Shown here piece by piece: positions 1 through 9,985 of a stretch of 64,000 nt of DNA. Numbering within the stretch: the stretch's first letter is position 1; each line of letters begins with the position of its first letter. The notes under the pieces are model-generated. The model had not been told where the DNA came from. It searched no databases and worked only from the letters and a program-made list of their open reading frames with translations. The position numbers and the translations under genes are program-made. The DNA is taken from NCBI GenBank assembly GCA_041656735.1, contig JBBACY010000005.1:48638-112637 (forward strand), given 5' to 3'. Source of the DNA: Perlabentimonas sp041656735. Lineage in GTDB: Bacteria; Bacteroidota; Bacteroidia; Bacteroidales; Tenuifilaceae.

Positions 1-491
1 TCCAGTCCGCTGGTAGGCTCGTCAAGAATTAGAACCGATGGCCGGTTAAGCAGTGCCTGTGCAAGTCCAACCCGTTGCCTAAAGCCTTTTGAGAGTTCTC
101 CAATCTTCTTATTTTGTTCGTTTACAATACCTGTAAGCTCAATAAGTTCACTTACCCTTTTGTTTGAGTAGCGTCCTAGTTTATATATTTTTGCAACAAA
201 TTGAAGATATTCTTTTACATACATATCGAGGTATAGCGGGTTATTTTCGGGCATATACCCAATGTCAACCCGCGAATCTTTGCTTGTGCTATTAACCGGA
301 ACACCGTTTATGATTACGTTTCCAGAGGTAGGTTGAATAAAACCGGTAATAATTTTCATCATCGTTGATTTTCCGGCACCATTTGGGCCTAAAAATCCAA
401 CAACCTGCCCTTTCGGCACGCTGAACGAAACGTTATTCAGAGCTTTTTGCTTTCCGTATAGCTTTGTAATGCCCTCAACTTTAATGGCCAT
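1..491 (-). CDS. ABC transporter ATP-binding protein, GldA-like (3' end outside the window)
   Basis: This is the N-terminal ~163 residues of an ABC ATPase read from the reverse strand; the rest lies left of the window. The start is the ATG at 491 (MAIKVEGITKLYG). Visible motifs are Walker A (GPNGAGKST), the signature region (LSKGFRQR) and Walker B with D-loop start (LILDEPTSGLD) at the window edge. The MAIKVEGITKLYGKQKALNN start and the signature resemble GldA, the ATPase of the Gld ABC transporter of gliding or secreting Bacteroidota, but many ABC-2 type exporters look similar. No permease is visible here, so the assignment to GldA is tentative while the ABC ATPase call is firm. Confidence 0.85.
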   Translation of the reverse strand, partial: MAIKVEGITKLYGKQKALNNVSFSVPKGQVVGFLGPNGAGKSTMMKIITGFIQPTSGNVIINGVPVNSTSKDSRVDIGYMPENNPLYLDMYVKEYLQFVAKIYKLGRYSNKRVSELIELTGIVNEQNKKIGELSKGFRQRVGLAQALLNRPSVLILDEPTSGL

Positions 492-519
492 ATTTGCAGG
501 TAATGGTTTAGTTTTACAA

Positions 520-753
520 TTAGTCTACCTCTTCGTAGTCAACGTATTCGCCCACATTTTTGTCAACAATTTTTTCTTTTTGTTGTTGGGTGTTTACGTG
601 CACCTCACCCTCACGACGGGCTTTGTTTTGAGTTTGATTCTGGAATCCTCCTCCCATTTTGCGAATAAACTGTCTTAAAACAAATCGTGAAATCAAGGAG
701 ATGCCAAATACTATGATAAAAATTATAGCGAAAAAGCGGAGCAAATAAAGCAT
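520..753 (-). CDS. small membrane protein, DUF4834-like
   Basis: A 77-residue protein with one N-terminal membrane segment (about residues 3-22, rich in F, I and V), then a basic stretch and an acidic C-terminus ending GEYVDYEEVD. This arrangement matches the DUF4834 family of Bacteroidota, whose function is unknown. It sits 29 bp upstream of the ABC ATPase on the same strand, so the two are probably co-transcribed. The opposite-strand frame over the same bases has no recognisable features and was left out. Confidence 0.75.
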   Translation of the reverse strand: MLYLLRFFAIIFIIVFGISLISRFVLRQFIRKMGGGFQNQTQNKARREGEVHVNTQQQKEKIVDKNVGEYVDYEEVD

Positions 754-849
754 TGTGTATTAGTTTGTTTGGGTAAAACAACGGTTTTGGTACAAATTTA
801 GCCATTCCTGTTTAATGCTGGCGCATAATGCAGCTAATTAATAATAAAA

Positions 850-3615
850 TTACTGAACAGCATAGTTTAGAACATAGCCTGTTGGCGAACCCGTAATTAG
901 GTTAAAGGTTGATTTAGTGTTAGCAAATTGGCCTATGCTAAAAGGGGTTATTCCTTTTAGCGGAAACCCTTTGTATGTTTCACCATTGCCATTAATAAGA
1001 TGAATTTCGGACGAATTTGTGCAGGTTATCCCCAGTTTACGATCTCGTGCACCAAAGTGGAAGTAGGTTACCTGTGGCAGCGGTTTTTCCTTGAACTTCT
1101 TTGTAAATATTTCTTTGCCATTTACTTTGTAAACGTATAACTCATTCTCGTTTAGTACAATGTAGTCGTTTGTACCATCGGCATCTACATCCTGGCAATC
1201 GAAAAAATGGTTAGCACCCGCTGGCTTTAGCTTCATATCGGTTACCTGACCGCTAAGCGATATTTTTTTAACAATGCCGAGCGTATCGGTTGTTACAAAA
1301 TGTGCTGTCCCGCTTGAAACGTTGAGCGAAATGGTGCTATTATAGGCTTTTGTAAAATGCTCTTGCACCTTTACCCGCTCGTTTCCTCTTCGGTCTAAAA
1401 TATATATTCTGTTGGCGTCCGATAGCACAATATAATCTTTGGCAGCATACCTAAAATGGGCCACAGGTTGGGTAACCGTTTTTTCTGTTTTATCAAAATC
1501 CCAGCCGGTAACCAAATTCCCTTGGCGGTTGTAAACCCTAATCGAGCGATCTTCACCAGCAATAAAAAAACGATAGTCCCTATTATTGTCGTAATCAATT
1601 ACTGCAACTGGGTTTGTTGCGCTAGCCCTTAGGGTTATGGGGTATCCGCTCACATTATTTCCGTAGCGGTCAACAAGGTAAATTTTCGATTTTGTGCTAA
1701 ATAGAATTTGCAAACGGCCATTTTTGTATACATCAATTTGATGCGCTTCACCCATAATTTCTTCGTTTATAGGTCGTTTCCATAGCACTCTCCCCACGTC
1801 GTTTATCAGGTATATGTTATGCTGGTTGTCTTGCACAAATATTTCCCTGTTTTGGGTTGAGTGGTTTATTACCAGCTGGGGCTTCATACTTATTGATGTA
1901 TCGAGCCTTGTTTCCCATACGGTTTGGGGCGAATCGACAGAGTAGGGTGTATATTTTGCTGATATATTATTAAATATCAAATTTTTGCCACCATTTAGTT
2001 GGAAAGCAACCCCCTGAATTTTTTCTATCGTTTCCATTCTCGATAGGATTCGCGATGCGGAGGTAGGCGATAGTAGGTTTCCATAAAGCATTTCGGCTTT
2101 CGAGGGGTTAATGTAGGCTGTGAAATTTGATTCGGAAGTGAGGCTTTGCGAAAAACTTTTAAATCCTTCGTCAAGGGCTAAATGCCTATTGTGAACATTC
2201 GAAATAATTAATTTCGATAGCATTTCAACCGATTCGCCAAATATCATATACGAATCGATAAACGTAAAGTATTGATCATCAGTAATTGAAAATAGGTTTC
2301 CGAACAGCGTGCTATGCAATCCTTTTTTAGGGAATTTATAGATGTATACCGATTTTTCACGGTCTATTTGGAACGATTGAATAAATGAGTTCTTTGAAAG
2401 ATTATTTTTGCGGGCATAGGTTTCTATCGCTTTGGTTAGTTCAAGCCGCGCTAGACTCTGACTCTGCACCTCGGCAACAGTAAACCAGCAATTGTTATAC
2501 TTTCCGTTTTCAAAGGGAATAAAGACCACCGCAAGCTGTTTGCCAAAAATAGATGAGTATAGCTCTGTGATGTTGGTTCCTAGTTCACTGTTAAATTGTT
2601 CTATCTTTTTATTGTATTCGAAACCTTGCCCCTGACTTTGTAAAAAGCTGGCGTATGATGCTAGGTAAGTGTTTATGTTTGAAATACCTAGCAGGGCAAA
2701 TGCTGCCGTTTGTGCAGGAATAACTTGGGGTAAAGTAATGTTAACAGGTTTTTGTTTGCTTAAAACTTTGTAAAAAGCATTCACCGTGTCGGGCACTTGA
2801 GTGAATCCGTTCAGAAAAAAGGCATCTTTCTTAATCGAGAGGTCAACTTCGGTCCAGTTAGCGGTTTTTGAAATCCAGCTAATTTCGTTGCGTTTATTTG
2901 GGTAAAACAATGAAGCAAAAGCCAACGGTAACTTTGTATGGTTTACTAAAATGCTCACGTTAACCCTTGAGCCCGCCGTGCTTAATGCCTTAACAAATCC
3001 AGCATCGGTTGAAAGTGATATGCCGCTGCTAAGCTGTCCAACGGCCGACTCAACAAGAAGTTGCGATTGGCTAAGTATGGCCACGTTGTTGCGTATGGCG
3101 AAAGAGTATTCTGGCTCGCTGTTTTTCGTTTTATGAACTACTGTAAAAATTTTTGTTCCATTATATTCCCTGTGGCTTTCGGTATAGTCTGCACTAAACG
3201 ATTCCTGAATAAAGGCTTGAATTTCACTCTGTTTAATTCGTTCGGGTACGTTTGCCACAAATAAGCATTCGGGAGTACCGTTGCCAACGGCGTGAACCGA
3301 CACGTATGCCTCGTTGTGCATTATAAACTGGTCGAAAATTGCTGATTGTTGTTGCTTTGCAAAGTTGAAAAATTGGTCAACCTTGTTTATAGCGGTAAAA
3401 CTGCTTAATGTAAGCCAAAACGCATTCTCGTTTTGAAGTTCGGTAGCCAGCTGCTTTATACTGCTAATTTTAGCAACCATAGCCGCATCAATGGGTATAG
3501 CCTGTATCGCTTCCGATGTGTCTTTTGTACGTGAGGAAAAAAGCAACACCAGAGCGATAACTATTCCTAAAGAAAACACTATAATTGCGACTAAAATTAT
3601 TTGCTTCTTTTTCAT
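850..3615 (-). CDS. membrane-anchored protein with DUF3352-like region and C-terminal beta-propeller
   Basis: A 921-residue protein with one N-terminal transmembrane helix (about residues 5-28) and a large periplasmic or extracellular part. Residues ~35-560 resemble DUF3352-type proteins of Bacteroidota (long alpha/beta region, no visible catalytic motif). Residues ~570-921 contain repeated blades of the type IYLINDVGRVLWKRP, IYLVDRYGNNVSGYP and IRVYNRQGNLVTGW, typical of PQQ-like or VCBS-like beta-propellers. No enzyme motif is seen, so a scaffold or binding role in the envelope is the most that can be inferred. The gene starts 360 bp from the divergent porW gene. Function unknown. Confidence 0.8.
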   Translation of the reverse strand: MKKKQIILVAIIVFSLGIVIALVLLFSSRTKDTSEAIQAIPIDAAMVAKISSIKQLATELQNENAFWLTLSSFTAINKVDQFFNFAKQQQSAIFDQFIMHNEAYVSVHAVGNGTPECLFVANVPERIKQSEIQAFIQESFSADYTESHREYNGTKIFTVVHKTKNSEPEYSFAIRNNVAILSQSQLLVESAVGQLSSGISLSTDAGFVKALSTAGSRVNVSILVNHTKLPLAFASLFYPNKRNEISWISKTANWTEVDLSIKKDAFFLNGFTQVPDTVNAFYKVLSKQKPVNITLPQVIPAQTAAFALLGISNINTYLASYASFLQSQGQGFEYNKKIEQFNSELGTNITELYSSIFGKQLAVVFIPFENGKYNNCWFTVAEVQSQSLARLELTKAIETYARKNNLSKNSFIQSFQIDREKSVYIYKFPKKGLHSTLFGNLFSITDDQYFTFIDSYMIFGESVEMLSKLIISNVHNRHLALDEGFKSFSQSLTSESNFTAYINPSKAEMLYGNLLSPTSASRILSRMETIEKIQGVAFQLNGGKNLIFNNISAKYTPYSVDSPQTVWETRLDTSISMKPQLVINHSTQNREIFVQDNQHNIYLINDVGRVLWKRPINEEIMGEAHQIDVYKNGRLQILFSTKSKIYLVDRYGNNVSGYPITLRASATNPVAVIDYDNNRDYRFFIAGEDRSIRVYNRQGNLVTGWDFDKTEKTVTQPVAHFRYAAKDYIVLSDANRIYILDRRGNERVKVQEHFTKAYNSTISLNVSSGTAHFVTTDTLGIVKKISLSGQVTDMKLKPAGANHFFDCQDVDADGTNDYIVLNENELYVYKVNGKEIFTKKFKEKPLPQVTYFHFGARDRKLGITCTNSSEIHLINGNGETYKGFPLKGITPFSIGQFANTKSTFNLITGSPTGYVLNYAVQ

Positions 3616-3888
3616 AAACTTCTTTTTGCAGTAGAGCTAAATATACTGTTTTTATATATTTTTACTTGCGTTTACTGTAAATTATGGGTCAAACAGCTTG
3701 TTATGGCAACTTATGTTGAAAATTGGTAAAGGATGTACTTCTCCTTCTTGTAACCAACAGATTAGGCTTTTATGGTACTACCAATGTGTTGACAAAGATA
3801 TTAAATCTAATGCGGTTATAAAATATTTGTTATAGGCTTTTAGTGCACCGTGTAAACCCTGCATTCATTTGTATATGTTTGGTATATA

Positions 3889-3918
3889 TTGTTTCGCTTC
3901 AAATTTTACGTAATTTAG
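3889..3918 (+). promoter_or_regulatory. candidate promoter of porW
   Basis: In the 359-bp gap before porW, TTG at 3889-3891 is followed after 19 bases by TAATTTAG at 3911-3918, a 7 of 8 match to the Bacteroidota -7 element TAnnTTTG. It lies about 50 bp before the porW ATG. The rest of the gap is AT-rich and shows no gene or clear hairpin; it should also hold the promoter of the divergent beta-propeller gene. Confidence 0.4.
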
Positions 3919-3974
3919 CGTTTTAAAATAATAAGTTAGCCCATTTTTAGTTAGTATATCAACAACTTATTTTA

Positions 3975-6653
3975 ATGAAGATATTAGGCACAATTAAGCA
4001 TATCCGTATCGTTTTTCTTATAATGATTCTTCTGTTTGCAGGGTGTTCAACTCAAAAAAATACACCTGTATCACGAGCATATCATAATGTTACGTCAAAA
4101 TACAATTACTATTTTAACGCCAACGAGAGCTATAAGACCGCAATTAAAACGGCTACCAATAACTACAGCTACAATTATACCTTGCATTTGCCCGTATTGC
4201 TATTTGGCGATAAGCAAGTTTCGAGCGTTGTTGGTGGTGATATGGACAGGGCAATAACCAAGAGCACTGCAATGATAAATAGGCACTCAATAACGGTTAA
4301 GCCTGAGCGTAAAAGAGGCGTCCCTTCTGCTAAAGATAGGGAGTTTTATAAGCAGAATGAGTATGTTAATTGGGTTAAAGAGGGTTGGTTGCTAATTGGT
4401 AAGGCGCGAGGTTGGAAGGGTGCCTACGATGAGGCTCAAATGACTCTGGAGTATAATGTTCTTCAGTTTCCAAATAGCGAAATAGCATTCGAATCGCAGG
4501 TGTGGCTTGCTCGTATTGATATTGTGAAAAACGATTTTGTATCGGCCGAAGACAGGATTAGGGATCTTGCCAATAACCGAAAATATCCAAAAACTAAGTA
4601 TTTCAAGCATTTGCTTGAGGCTACCCAAGCGTTTTTTTATCAGGCTCAGGATGATACTCCTACAACCATAAAACATTTAGAGAAGGCTCTTACCGTGGTA
4701 AGGTCAAGCGCCGATAAAGACAGGTATAACTATCTCTTAGCCCAGCTGTACAAAAGCGAGAAAAAGTTTGCCCAATCAAATAAGTATTTTAATCGGGTTG
4801 TGAAGTCTAACCCATCGTACGAAATGACCTTTAATGCCAAAATTAGCTTGGCGTCAAATTATCAGGGTGGCGGTGGTGGCGATATGGTTAAGGCGTTACT
4901 AAAAATGGCCAACGACGAAAAGAACGTTGAATATTTGGACCAAATATACTTTGCACTTGGTAATATTGAGGAAACTAAAAAGAATACTGAAAAAGCCATA
5001 GAGTACTATAAGCTGTCTGCACAAAAAAGTGTTGGTAATAGCTACCAGAAGGGAATATCATACCTAATACTGGCCGACTACTACTTTGCTAAGCCAGATT
5101 ACACACAAAGCCAAGCATACTATGATAGTTCGTACAATGCGCTCGATGCCGACTTTCCAGGGTACAGCGAGCTAGCAACTAAAACACAGAACCTAAACAA
5201 GCTGGTTGAAAACCTAAATTTGGTTTCCAAAGAGGATAGCTTGCAGCGAGTTGCGGAAATGAGTCCCAAAGAGCGCGATGCCATAATTGCAGAGCTAATA
5301 AATGCCGTAAAAGCCGAGGAGGAAAAGCTTAAATTAGAAGAGCAGGAGGGAAGAGACAGGTTCTCGCATTTTCAGCAAACGCAGCAGGGCCGAACACAGC
5401 CTACACAAGAAGGGAGCAGCTGGTATTTTTACAATCAGTCGTCGCTGAGCTTCGGATTGGCTGAGTTTCAGATGCGATGGGGCCGTCGAAAACTCGAAGA
5501 CAACTGGCGAAGGGTTAACAAGCGCGACGTTATTATCGAATCAATAGCTGATAACGATGCGGAGGCCGATACTACGGGGATGCCCAAGAAGGTTATGGAT
5601 AATAAGAGCCGAGAATACTACTTACAGGAACTTCCTCTAAACGATTCGTTGGTTGCACTCTCGCATCAGCGAATTCAGGAAGCCTTATTCAGAATAGCCG
5701 AGGTATATGAGATTAGCCTAAAAGATTACCCAGAAGCCGTTAGAGCATACGAAATTCTTATAAACCGTTACTCAGCAAGTAGTTTTACGTTATCGGCATA
5801 TTATAATTTATACCAAATAGCGCATTTTAACAACCAACCGCTAAAAATGGAGGAGTACAAGCAGAAACTAATTTCGCAGTTTCCAAACAGTACGTACGCA
5901 CTAATGCTTAGCGACCCCAACTATATTGAAAGCCTTAGGCTAAAAACCAAAGAGCAGGAAGATTTTTATGCAAAAACCTTCGATTTATACCAAAAAGACA
6001 GCTGTACAGAGGCGGTGCGTATGGCTCGCCAGGGTATTGAGAAGTTTAACGAAACGGACATTATTCCCAAGTTCAAATTTATTATAGCACAATGTGCAGG
6101 TAAATCGGGTAACTTAAGAGCATACAGAGAGGAGCTAAATGAGATTTTGCAGTCATACCCTAATACCGAAATTGCATCAACCGTTGGCAATATTCTCGCT
6201 ATGCTTGATAAGCGCGAGCTGCAGCTGGCTACCACGGGTGTTATGGAGAAAGAGCAGGTTGACGATACACAAGTAGCTAGCTATGCAACCAGCTATGCCG
6301 AGCCAAAGGGCGAGCATCTGTTTATTGCCATTGTACCTAAAAATTCGCCAGTAAATCAGCTTCGCTTCAACTTGGTCTCTTTTAATGTTGATAACTACAT
6401 AAATCTGAATCTTAACGTAACCAGCAGCGACCTTTCCGATTTTGTTCAAATAATTCAGGTTGAGACGTTTAAAACAATCGATGAGGCAATGGAGTACTAT
6501 GTTAAAGCTAGCGCTGAGGATGGACTTATGGGTGCACTCACTAGTAGCGAGTATAGTTATGCTGTGATTAGCCTTTCAAACCTCGACACGTTTAAACGGG
6601 ATAAATCTGTATCGGGTTATCTTAATTTTTTCCGTAAAAACTACTTAAAATAA
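3975..6653 (+). CDS. porW: type IX secretion lipoprotein PorW/SprE, TPR protein
   Basis: An 892-residue lipoprotein: signal sequence with lipobox FAGC at residue 24. The segment after it (SRAYHNVTSKYNYYFNANES) is the hallmark start of PorW/SprE. The protein continues with many TPR-like helical repeats, a charged coiled-coil-like stretch around residues 430-470, and a C-terminal domain with repeated FIAIVPK/YAVISLSN-like strands. In the family this lipoprotein is needed for type IX secretion and links the outer-membrane translocon to the inner-membrane motor. It is followed after 5 bp by porX, so both type IX genes form one transcription unit here. The family assignment rests on recognition of the N-terminus and on the neighbour. 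Confidence 0.85.
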   Translation: MKILGTIKHIRIVFLIMILLFAGCSTQKNTPVSRAYHNVTSKYNYYFNANESYKTAIKTATNNYSYNYTLHLPVLLFGDKQVSSVVGGDMDRAITKSTAMINRHSITVKPERKRGVPSAKDREFYKQNEYVNWVKEGWLLIGKARGWKGAYDEAQMTLEYNVLQFPNSEIAFESQVWLARIDIVKNDFVSAEDRIRDLANNRKYPKTKYFKHLLEATQAFFYQAQDDTPTTIKHLEKALTVVRSSADKDRYNYLLAQLYKSEKKFAQSNKYFNRVVKSNPSYEMTFNAKISLASNYQGGGGGDMVKALLKMANDEKNVEYLDQIYFALGNIEETKKNTEKAIEYYKLSAQKSVGNSYQKGISYLILADYYFAKPDYTQSQAYYDSSYNALDADFPGYSELATKTQNLNKLVENLNLVSKEDSLQRVAEMSPKERDAIIAELINAVKAEEEKLKLEEQEGRDRFSHFQQTQQGRTQPTQEGSSWYFYNQSSLSFGLAEFQMRWGRRKLEDNWRRVNKRDVIIESIADNDAEADTTGMPKKVMDNKSREYYLQELPLNDSLVALSHQRIQEALFRIAEVYEISLKDYPEAVRAYEILINRYSASSFTLSAYYNLYQIAHFNNQPLKMEEYKQKLISQFPNSTYALMLSDPNYIESLRLKTKEQEDFYAKTFDLYQKDSCTEAVRMARQGIEKFNETDIIPKFKFIIAQCAGKSGNLRAYREELNEILQSYPNTEIASTVGNILAMLDKRELQLATTGVMEKEQVDDTQVASYATSYAEPKGEHLFIAIVPKNSPVNQLRFNLVSFNVDNYINLNLNVTSSDLSDFVQIIQVETFKTIDEAMEYYVKASAEDGLMGALTSSEYSYAVISLSNLDTFKRDKSVSGYLNFFRKNYLK

Positions 6654-6658
6654 AGCGT

Positions 6659-8209
6659 ATGGCAGTATCAATTCTTTGGGTTGATGATGAGATAGAATTT
6701 TTAAAGCCACACATCATATTTCTAGAAAAGCGCGAATATCAGGTCTCTACTGCTACCAACGGTGCCGATGCCATTGAAATGGTTGGCTCACAGAATTTCG
6801 ATTTGGTTTTTTTAGATGAGAATATGCCAGGCCTATCGGGTATGGAAACCCTGTCGCAGCTAAAGGAACTAAAACCAAATATGCCTGTGGTAATGGTTAC
6901 CAAAAGCGAAGAGGAGAGCATTATGGATGAGGCAATTGGCTCAAAAATTGCCGACTACCTTATTAAGCCTGTTAATCCAAAGCAAATTCTTCTTTCAATA
7001 AAAAAGCACGTGCATAGCCTTACTTTGGTAAGCGATAAAACTACATCGGACTACCAGCAGGCCTTTGGTAAGATAACCCAGCAAATTAGTTTGGCCAACT
7101 CGTTTGACGAGTGGGTAAGCATATACCGTAAGCTAACACAGTGGGGTAAGCAAATTGAAGAATCTAATGACCCAAGCGTAGCCGAAATATTTAGTTTTCA
7201 GATGAACGAGGCCAATAATGAGTTTGGGAAGTTTATAAGGACCAATTATCTCAGCTGGTTTTCGGGCAGTAGCCAAAGCAAACCCACAATGTCGCACAAT
7301 GTGATGCGCAACTTGGTGTTTCCCTCGCTCGATAGTGGAAATAAGGTGCTTTTTTTGCTAATTGATAATTTTAGGTACGACCAGTGGGTTGCCATTCAAG
7401 ATTTACTTACCCCGTACTGGCGAGTTGAGAAAGAGTTGCTGTACTCTAGTATTCTGCCCACAGCAACCCAATATGCACGTAATGCTTTGTTTTCAGGCCT
7501 TATGCCCAAAGAGATACAGGATATTTACCCTGATTATTGGGTATTTGATGAGGAGGATACAGGGAAAAATTTATTTGAAGAGCAGCTGCTTACTAAGCAA
7601 ATACAGCGTTTAGGAAAGGATTACAAATTATACTACGAGAAGGTTGGCACCATCAAATCAAATTCACCCATTGCCTCAAACCTAAAACAGATACTACAGA
7701 ATAACCTTACGGTTCTGGTTTACAACTTTATTGATATGATTTCGCATGCGCGCACCGAAATGGAGATGATGCGTCAGCTAGCCTCCGACGAGGCGGCATA
7801 CCTCTCGTTAACTCGCAGCTGGTTTAAGCATTCCGAACTATTTACGCTTATAAAGGAGGCTTCGGAAATGGGTGTTCGCTTAATTATTACAACCGACCAT
7901 GGAACCATAAGAGTGCAAAATCCCGTTAAAGTGGTTGGCGATAAAGCTACTTCAACAAACCTGAGGTATAAATTGGGACGTAATTTAAGCTACAACGCCA
8001 AGCAAGTTTTTGAGGTTCGCAAACCCGAGGAGGCTCATTTGCCAAAAGCAAATGTAAGCTCATCGTTTATTTTTGCACTTGGTAACGACTTTTTTGCGTA
8101 CCCCAATAACTACAACCACTACGTAAAGTATTATCGCGATACGTTTCAGCATGGTGGTGTTTCAATTGAGGAGATGTTAATTCCGTACGTAGAACTTAAA
8201 CCATTATAA
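6659..8209 (+). CDS. porX: type IX secretion response regulator PorX (receiver plus PglZ domain)
   Basis: A 516-residue two-domain regulator. Residues 1-125 form a receiver: acidic pocket D9/D10, phospho-acceptor D53 (VFLDENMPG), a Thr in VVMVTKSE and the Lys in YLIKP. Residues ~200-516 form a PglZ/alkaline phosphatase-superfamily domain with metal-binding type motifs FLLIDNFRYDQW, FIDMISHARTE and ITTDHG. In Porphyromonas, PorX works with the kinase PorY to control and operate type IX secretion. It is encoded 5 bp after porW. No PorY kinase is in the window. The domain order and length match PorX well. Confidence 0.92.
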   Translation: MAVSILWVDDEIEFLKPHIIFLEKREYQVSTATNGADAIEMVGSQNFDLVFLDENMPGLSGMETLSQLKELKPNMPVVMVTKSEEESIMDEAIGSKIADYLIKPVNPKQILLSIKKHVHSLTLVSDKTTSDYQQAFGKITQQISLANSFDEWVSIYRKLTQWGKQIEESNDPSVAEIFSFQMNEANNEFGKFIRTNYLSWFSGSSQSKPTMSHNVMRNLVFPSLDSGNKVLFLLIDNFRYDQWVAIQDLLTPYWRVEKELLYSSILPTATQYARNALFSGLMPKEIQDIYPDYWVFDEEDTGKNLFEEQLLTKQIQRLGKDYKLYYEKVGTIKSNSPIASNLKQILQNNLTVLVYNFIDMISHARTEMEMMRQLASDEAAYLSLTRSWFKHSELFTLIKEASEMGVRLIITTDHGTIRVQNPVKVVGDKATSTNLRYKLGRNLSYNAKQVFEVRKPEEAHLPKANVSSSFIFALGNDFFAYPNNYNHYVKYYRDTFQHGGVSIEEMLIPYVELKPL

Positions 8210-8214
8210 ATATT

Positions 8215-8637
8215 ATGGATAGTTATTACTTAGGTAATATTGACGACATACAAAATGCGGCTCAATGGATTATTAAGCAGTGGGGCGAAAACCGTATTAT
8301 TTGCTTTTATGGACCAATGGGAGCGGGTAAAACCACTTTAATAAAAGCAGTTTGCGAACAATTAGGCGTAACCGATATTGTAGTGAGCCCAACATTTGCT
8401 ATAATTAATGAGTATAGCGATGGCAGCGGGAAGCCAATTTTTCATTTTGATTTTTATCGAATAAATAAGCTCGAAGAGGTTTACGATTTTGGTTATGAAG
8501 AGTATTTCTACTCCGATCAGGGCATATGCCTAATTGAATGGCCCGAGCTGGTTGAGGATATTCTTCCCCTTGAGAATGTTGTACGGTTTCGAATTACCAT
8601 AGACAATCAGCACGCAAGGACTATCTCTAAGGTTTAA
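8215..8637 (+). CDS. tsaE: tRNA threonylcarbamoyladenosine biosynthesis ATPase TsaE
   Basis: A 140-residue P-loop ATPase with Walker A GPMGAGKTT at about residues 33-41, the conserved SPTFAIINEY segment, and the HFDFYRI and LIEWPE motifs that are diagnostic for TsaE. TsaE assists TsaB/TsaD in forming t6A at position 37 of ANN-decoding tRNAs. It follows porX by 5 bp, so this housekeeping gene is probably transcribed with the secretion genes. Confidence 0.93.
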   Translation: MDSYYLGNIDDIQNAAQWIIKQWGENRIICFYGPMGAGKTTLIKAVCEQLGVTDIVVSPTFAIINEYSDGSGKPIFHFDFYRINKLEEVYDFGYEEYFYSDQGICLIEWPELVEDILPLENVVRFRITIDNQHARTISKV

Positions 8638-8680
8638 TCATTTATATTTCTTTTCGACTTAAAAAATACCAATAATGCTG

Positions 8681-8710
8681 TTGTAATTAACTAAAATAGT
8701 TATATATTTG
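8681..8710 (+). promoter_or_regulatory. promoter of the AAA/DUF4143-like gene
   Basis: TTG at 8681-8683, 19 bases, then TATATTTG at 8703-8710: an exact match to the Bacteroidota TAnnTTTG element with standard spacing. Transcription would start near 8716, about 10 nt before the ATG at 8727. Confidence 0.65.
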
Positions 8711-8726
8711 CTTAAACACTAAAGCA

Positions 8727-9920
8727 ATGGAACAGTTAAGGTTAAAATCAAATCATTTAGCGAGCAAGGTCTCAACCAATTTTGTTCGTAGTCAGAGTGC
8801 CGACATCGATTGGCAGGCGCGGCTAGTTGGCATTATCGGACCAGTTGGGGTTGGTAAAACTACCCTACTGTTGCAACAGCTAAAGTTACTATATGGGTAT
8901 AGCCCAGCGGCGCTGTACGTTACAATGGATGACCTTTACCTGGTGGGTGTATCGCTGCGCGATTTTGCAGCGCAATTTGCAAGCAAGGGAGGTAAGCACC
9001 TACTTGTCGATAACATTCACAAGTTGCCTAACTGGTCGCTCGAGTTAAAAAACATATTCGAAACCCTCCCTAACGTTAAAGTAACCTTTGCTGGCTCATC
9101 AACCATTGAAATGGTAAAGCACTATACAAATTTAAGCCAACGAGCAACCATACATACAATTGGTATCATGTCGTTTAGGGAATACTTGGCATTAAAGGGC
9201 GCTGCCATGCTCCCAACATACACGTTACAAACGCTGCTAAGCCATCATATTGATATTGCAAATGAGCACGTTCAGCAATTTTCGCCAAGTCAATACTTTG
9301 ATGAGTATTTAACCCAGGGATGTTACCCATTTATTTCAACCGATTACGAGGAGTATAAGCGTTTTCTTGAGAACCTACTGGTTGAAGTTATTGAGAGGGA
9401 TATGGTATATACTGATGGGTTCGACGCAAAAAATGTGTTTAAACTCAAGCGGTTGGTTAGCATCATTGCTCAAAATGCACCCTTTAAACCCAATCTGGTT
9501 AAAATTAGCAACGACATAGGCATCCATCGCAATACGCTAATAAGCTATATTTTTCATCTGGAAAAGGCGAAACTATTAACCCTACTATATCCTGCAGGCA
9601 GCAATATTAGCATACTTCAAAAGCCCGAAAGCGTTATTTTAAGCAACACCAACCTAACCCATTTGCTGTCTAGTGTTACACCAACCCGCGAACTTTTGGT
9701 AAACACTTTTGCCCTTTCGCATTTGGGAGCAATGCACCCTATTAAAAACTTTGCAAAAAACTATTTTGAGGTTGATGGTAGCCTTTTGGTGGCACCAGTA
9801 ACGGTGGGTAAAAAGTTGCGAAAAGCCAAGTCCGAGTTGCCAGCATACACATTTGCCGATGGTTTTGATGTGGGTACTAGTAAATACATACCGCTCTGGT
9901 TGCTTGGGCTTTTGTATTAG
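8727..9920 (+). CDS. AAA-type ATPase of the AAA_14/DUF4143 group
   Basis: A 397-residue P-loop protein: Walker A GPVGVGKTT at about residues 38-46, Walker B-like HLLVDNIHKLPNW at about 92-104, a sensor-type segment VTFAGSSTIEM, and a C-terminal half with a helix-turn-helix-like stretch (LVKISNDIGIHRNTLISYI). This layout fits the large AAA_14 plus DUF4143 family, common and scattered in Bacteroidota, of unknown role. It has its own promoter and is the only gene of the stretch without an obvious housekeeping or envelope link. Confidence 0.8.
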   Translation: MEQLRLKSNHLASKVSTNFVRSQSADIDWQARLVGIIGPVGVGKTTLLLQQLKLLYGYSPAALYVTMDDLYLVGVSLRDFAAQFASKGGKHLLVDNIHKLPNWSLELKNIFETLPNVKVTFAGSSTIEMVKHYTNLSQRATIHTIGIMSFREYLALKGAAMLPTYTLQTLLSHHIDIANEHVQQFSPSQYFDEYLTQGCYPFISTDYEEYKRFLENLLVEVIERDMVYTDGFDAKNVFKLKRLVSIIAQNAPFKPNLVKISNDIGIHRNTLISYIFHLEKAKLLTLLYPAGSNISILQKPESVILSNTNLTHLLSSVTPTRELLVNTFALSHLGAMHPIKNFAKNYFEVDGSLLVAPVTVGKKLRKAKSELPAYTFADGFDVGTSKYIPLWLLGLLY

Positions 9921-9985
9921 AGAGATTTCTCTAATTTTTATCACTATTTTTGCTGAATATTCGCCACTTTGAAAAATAAAATTGA

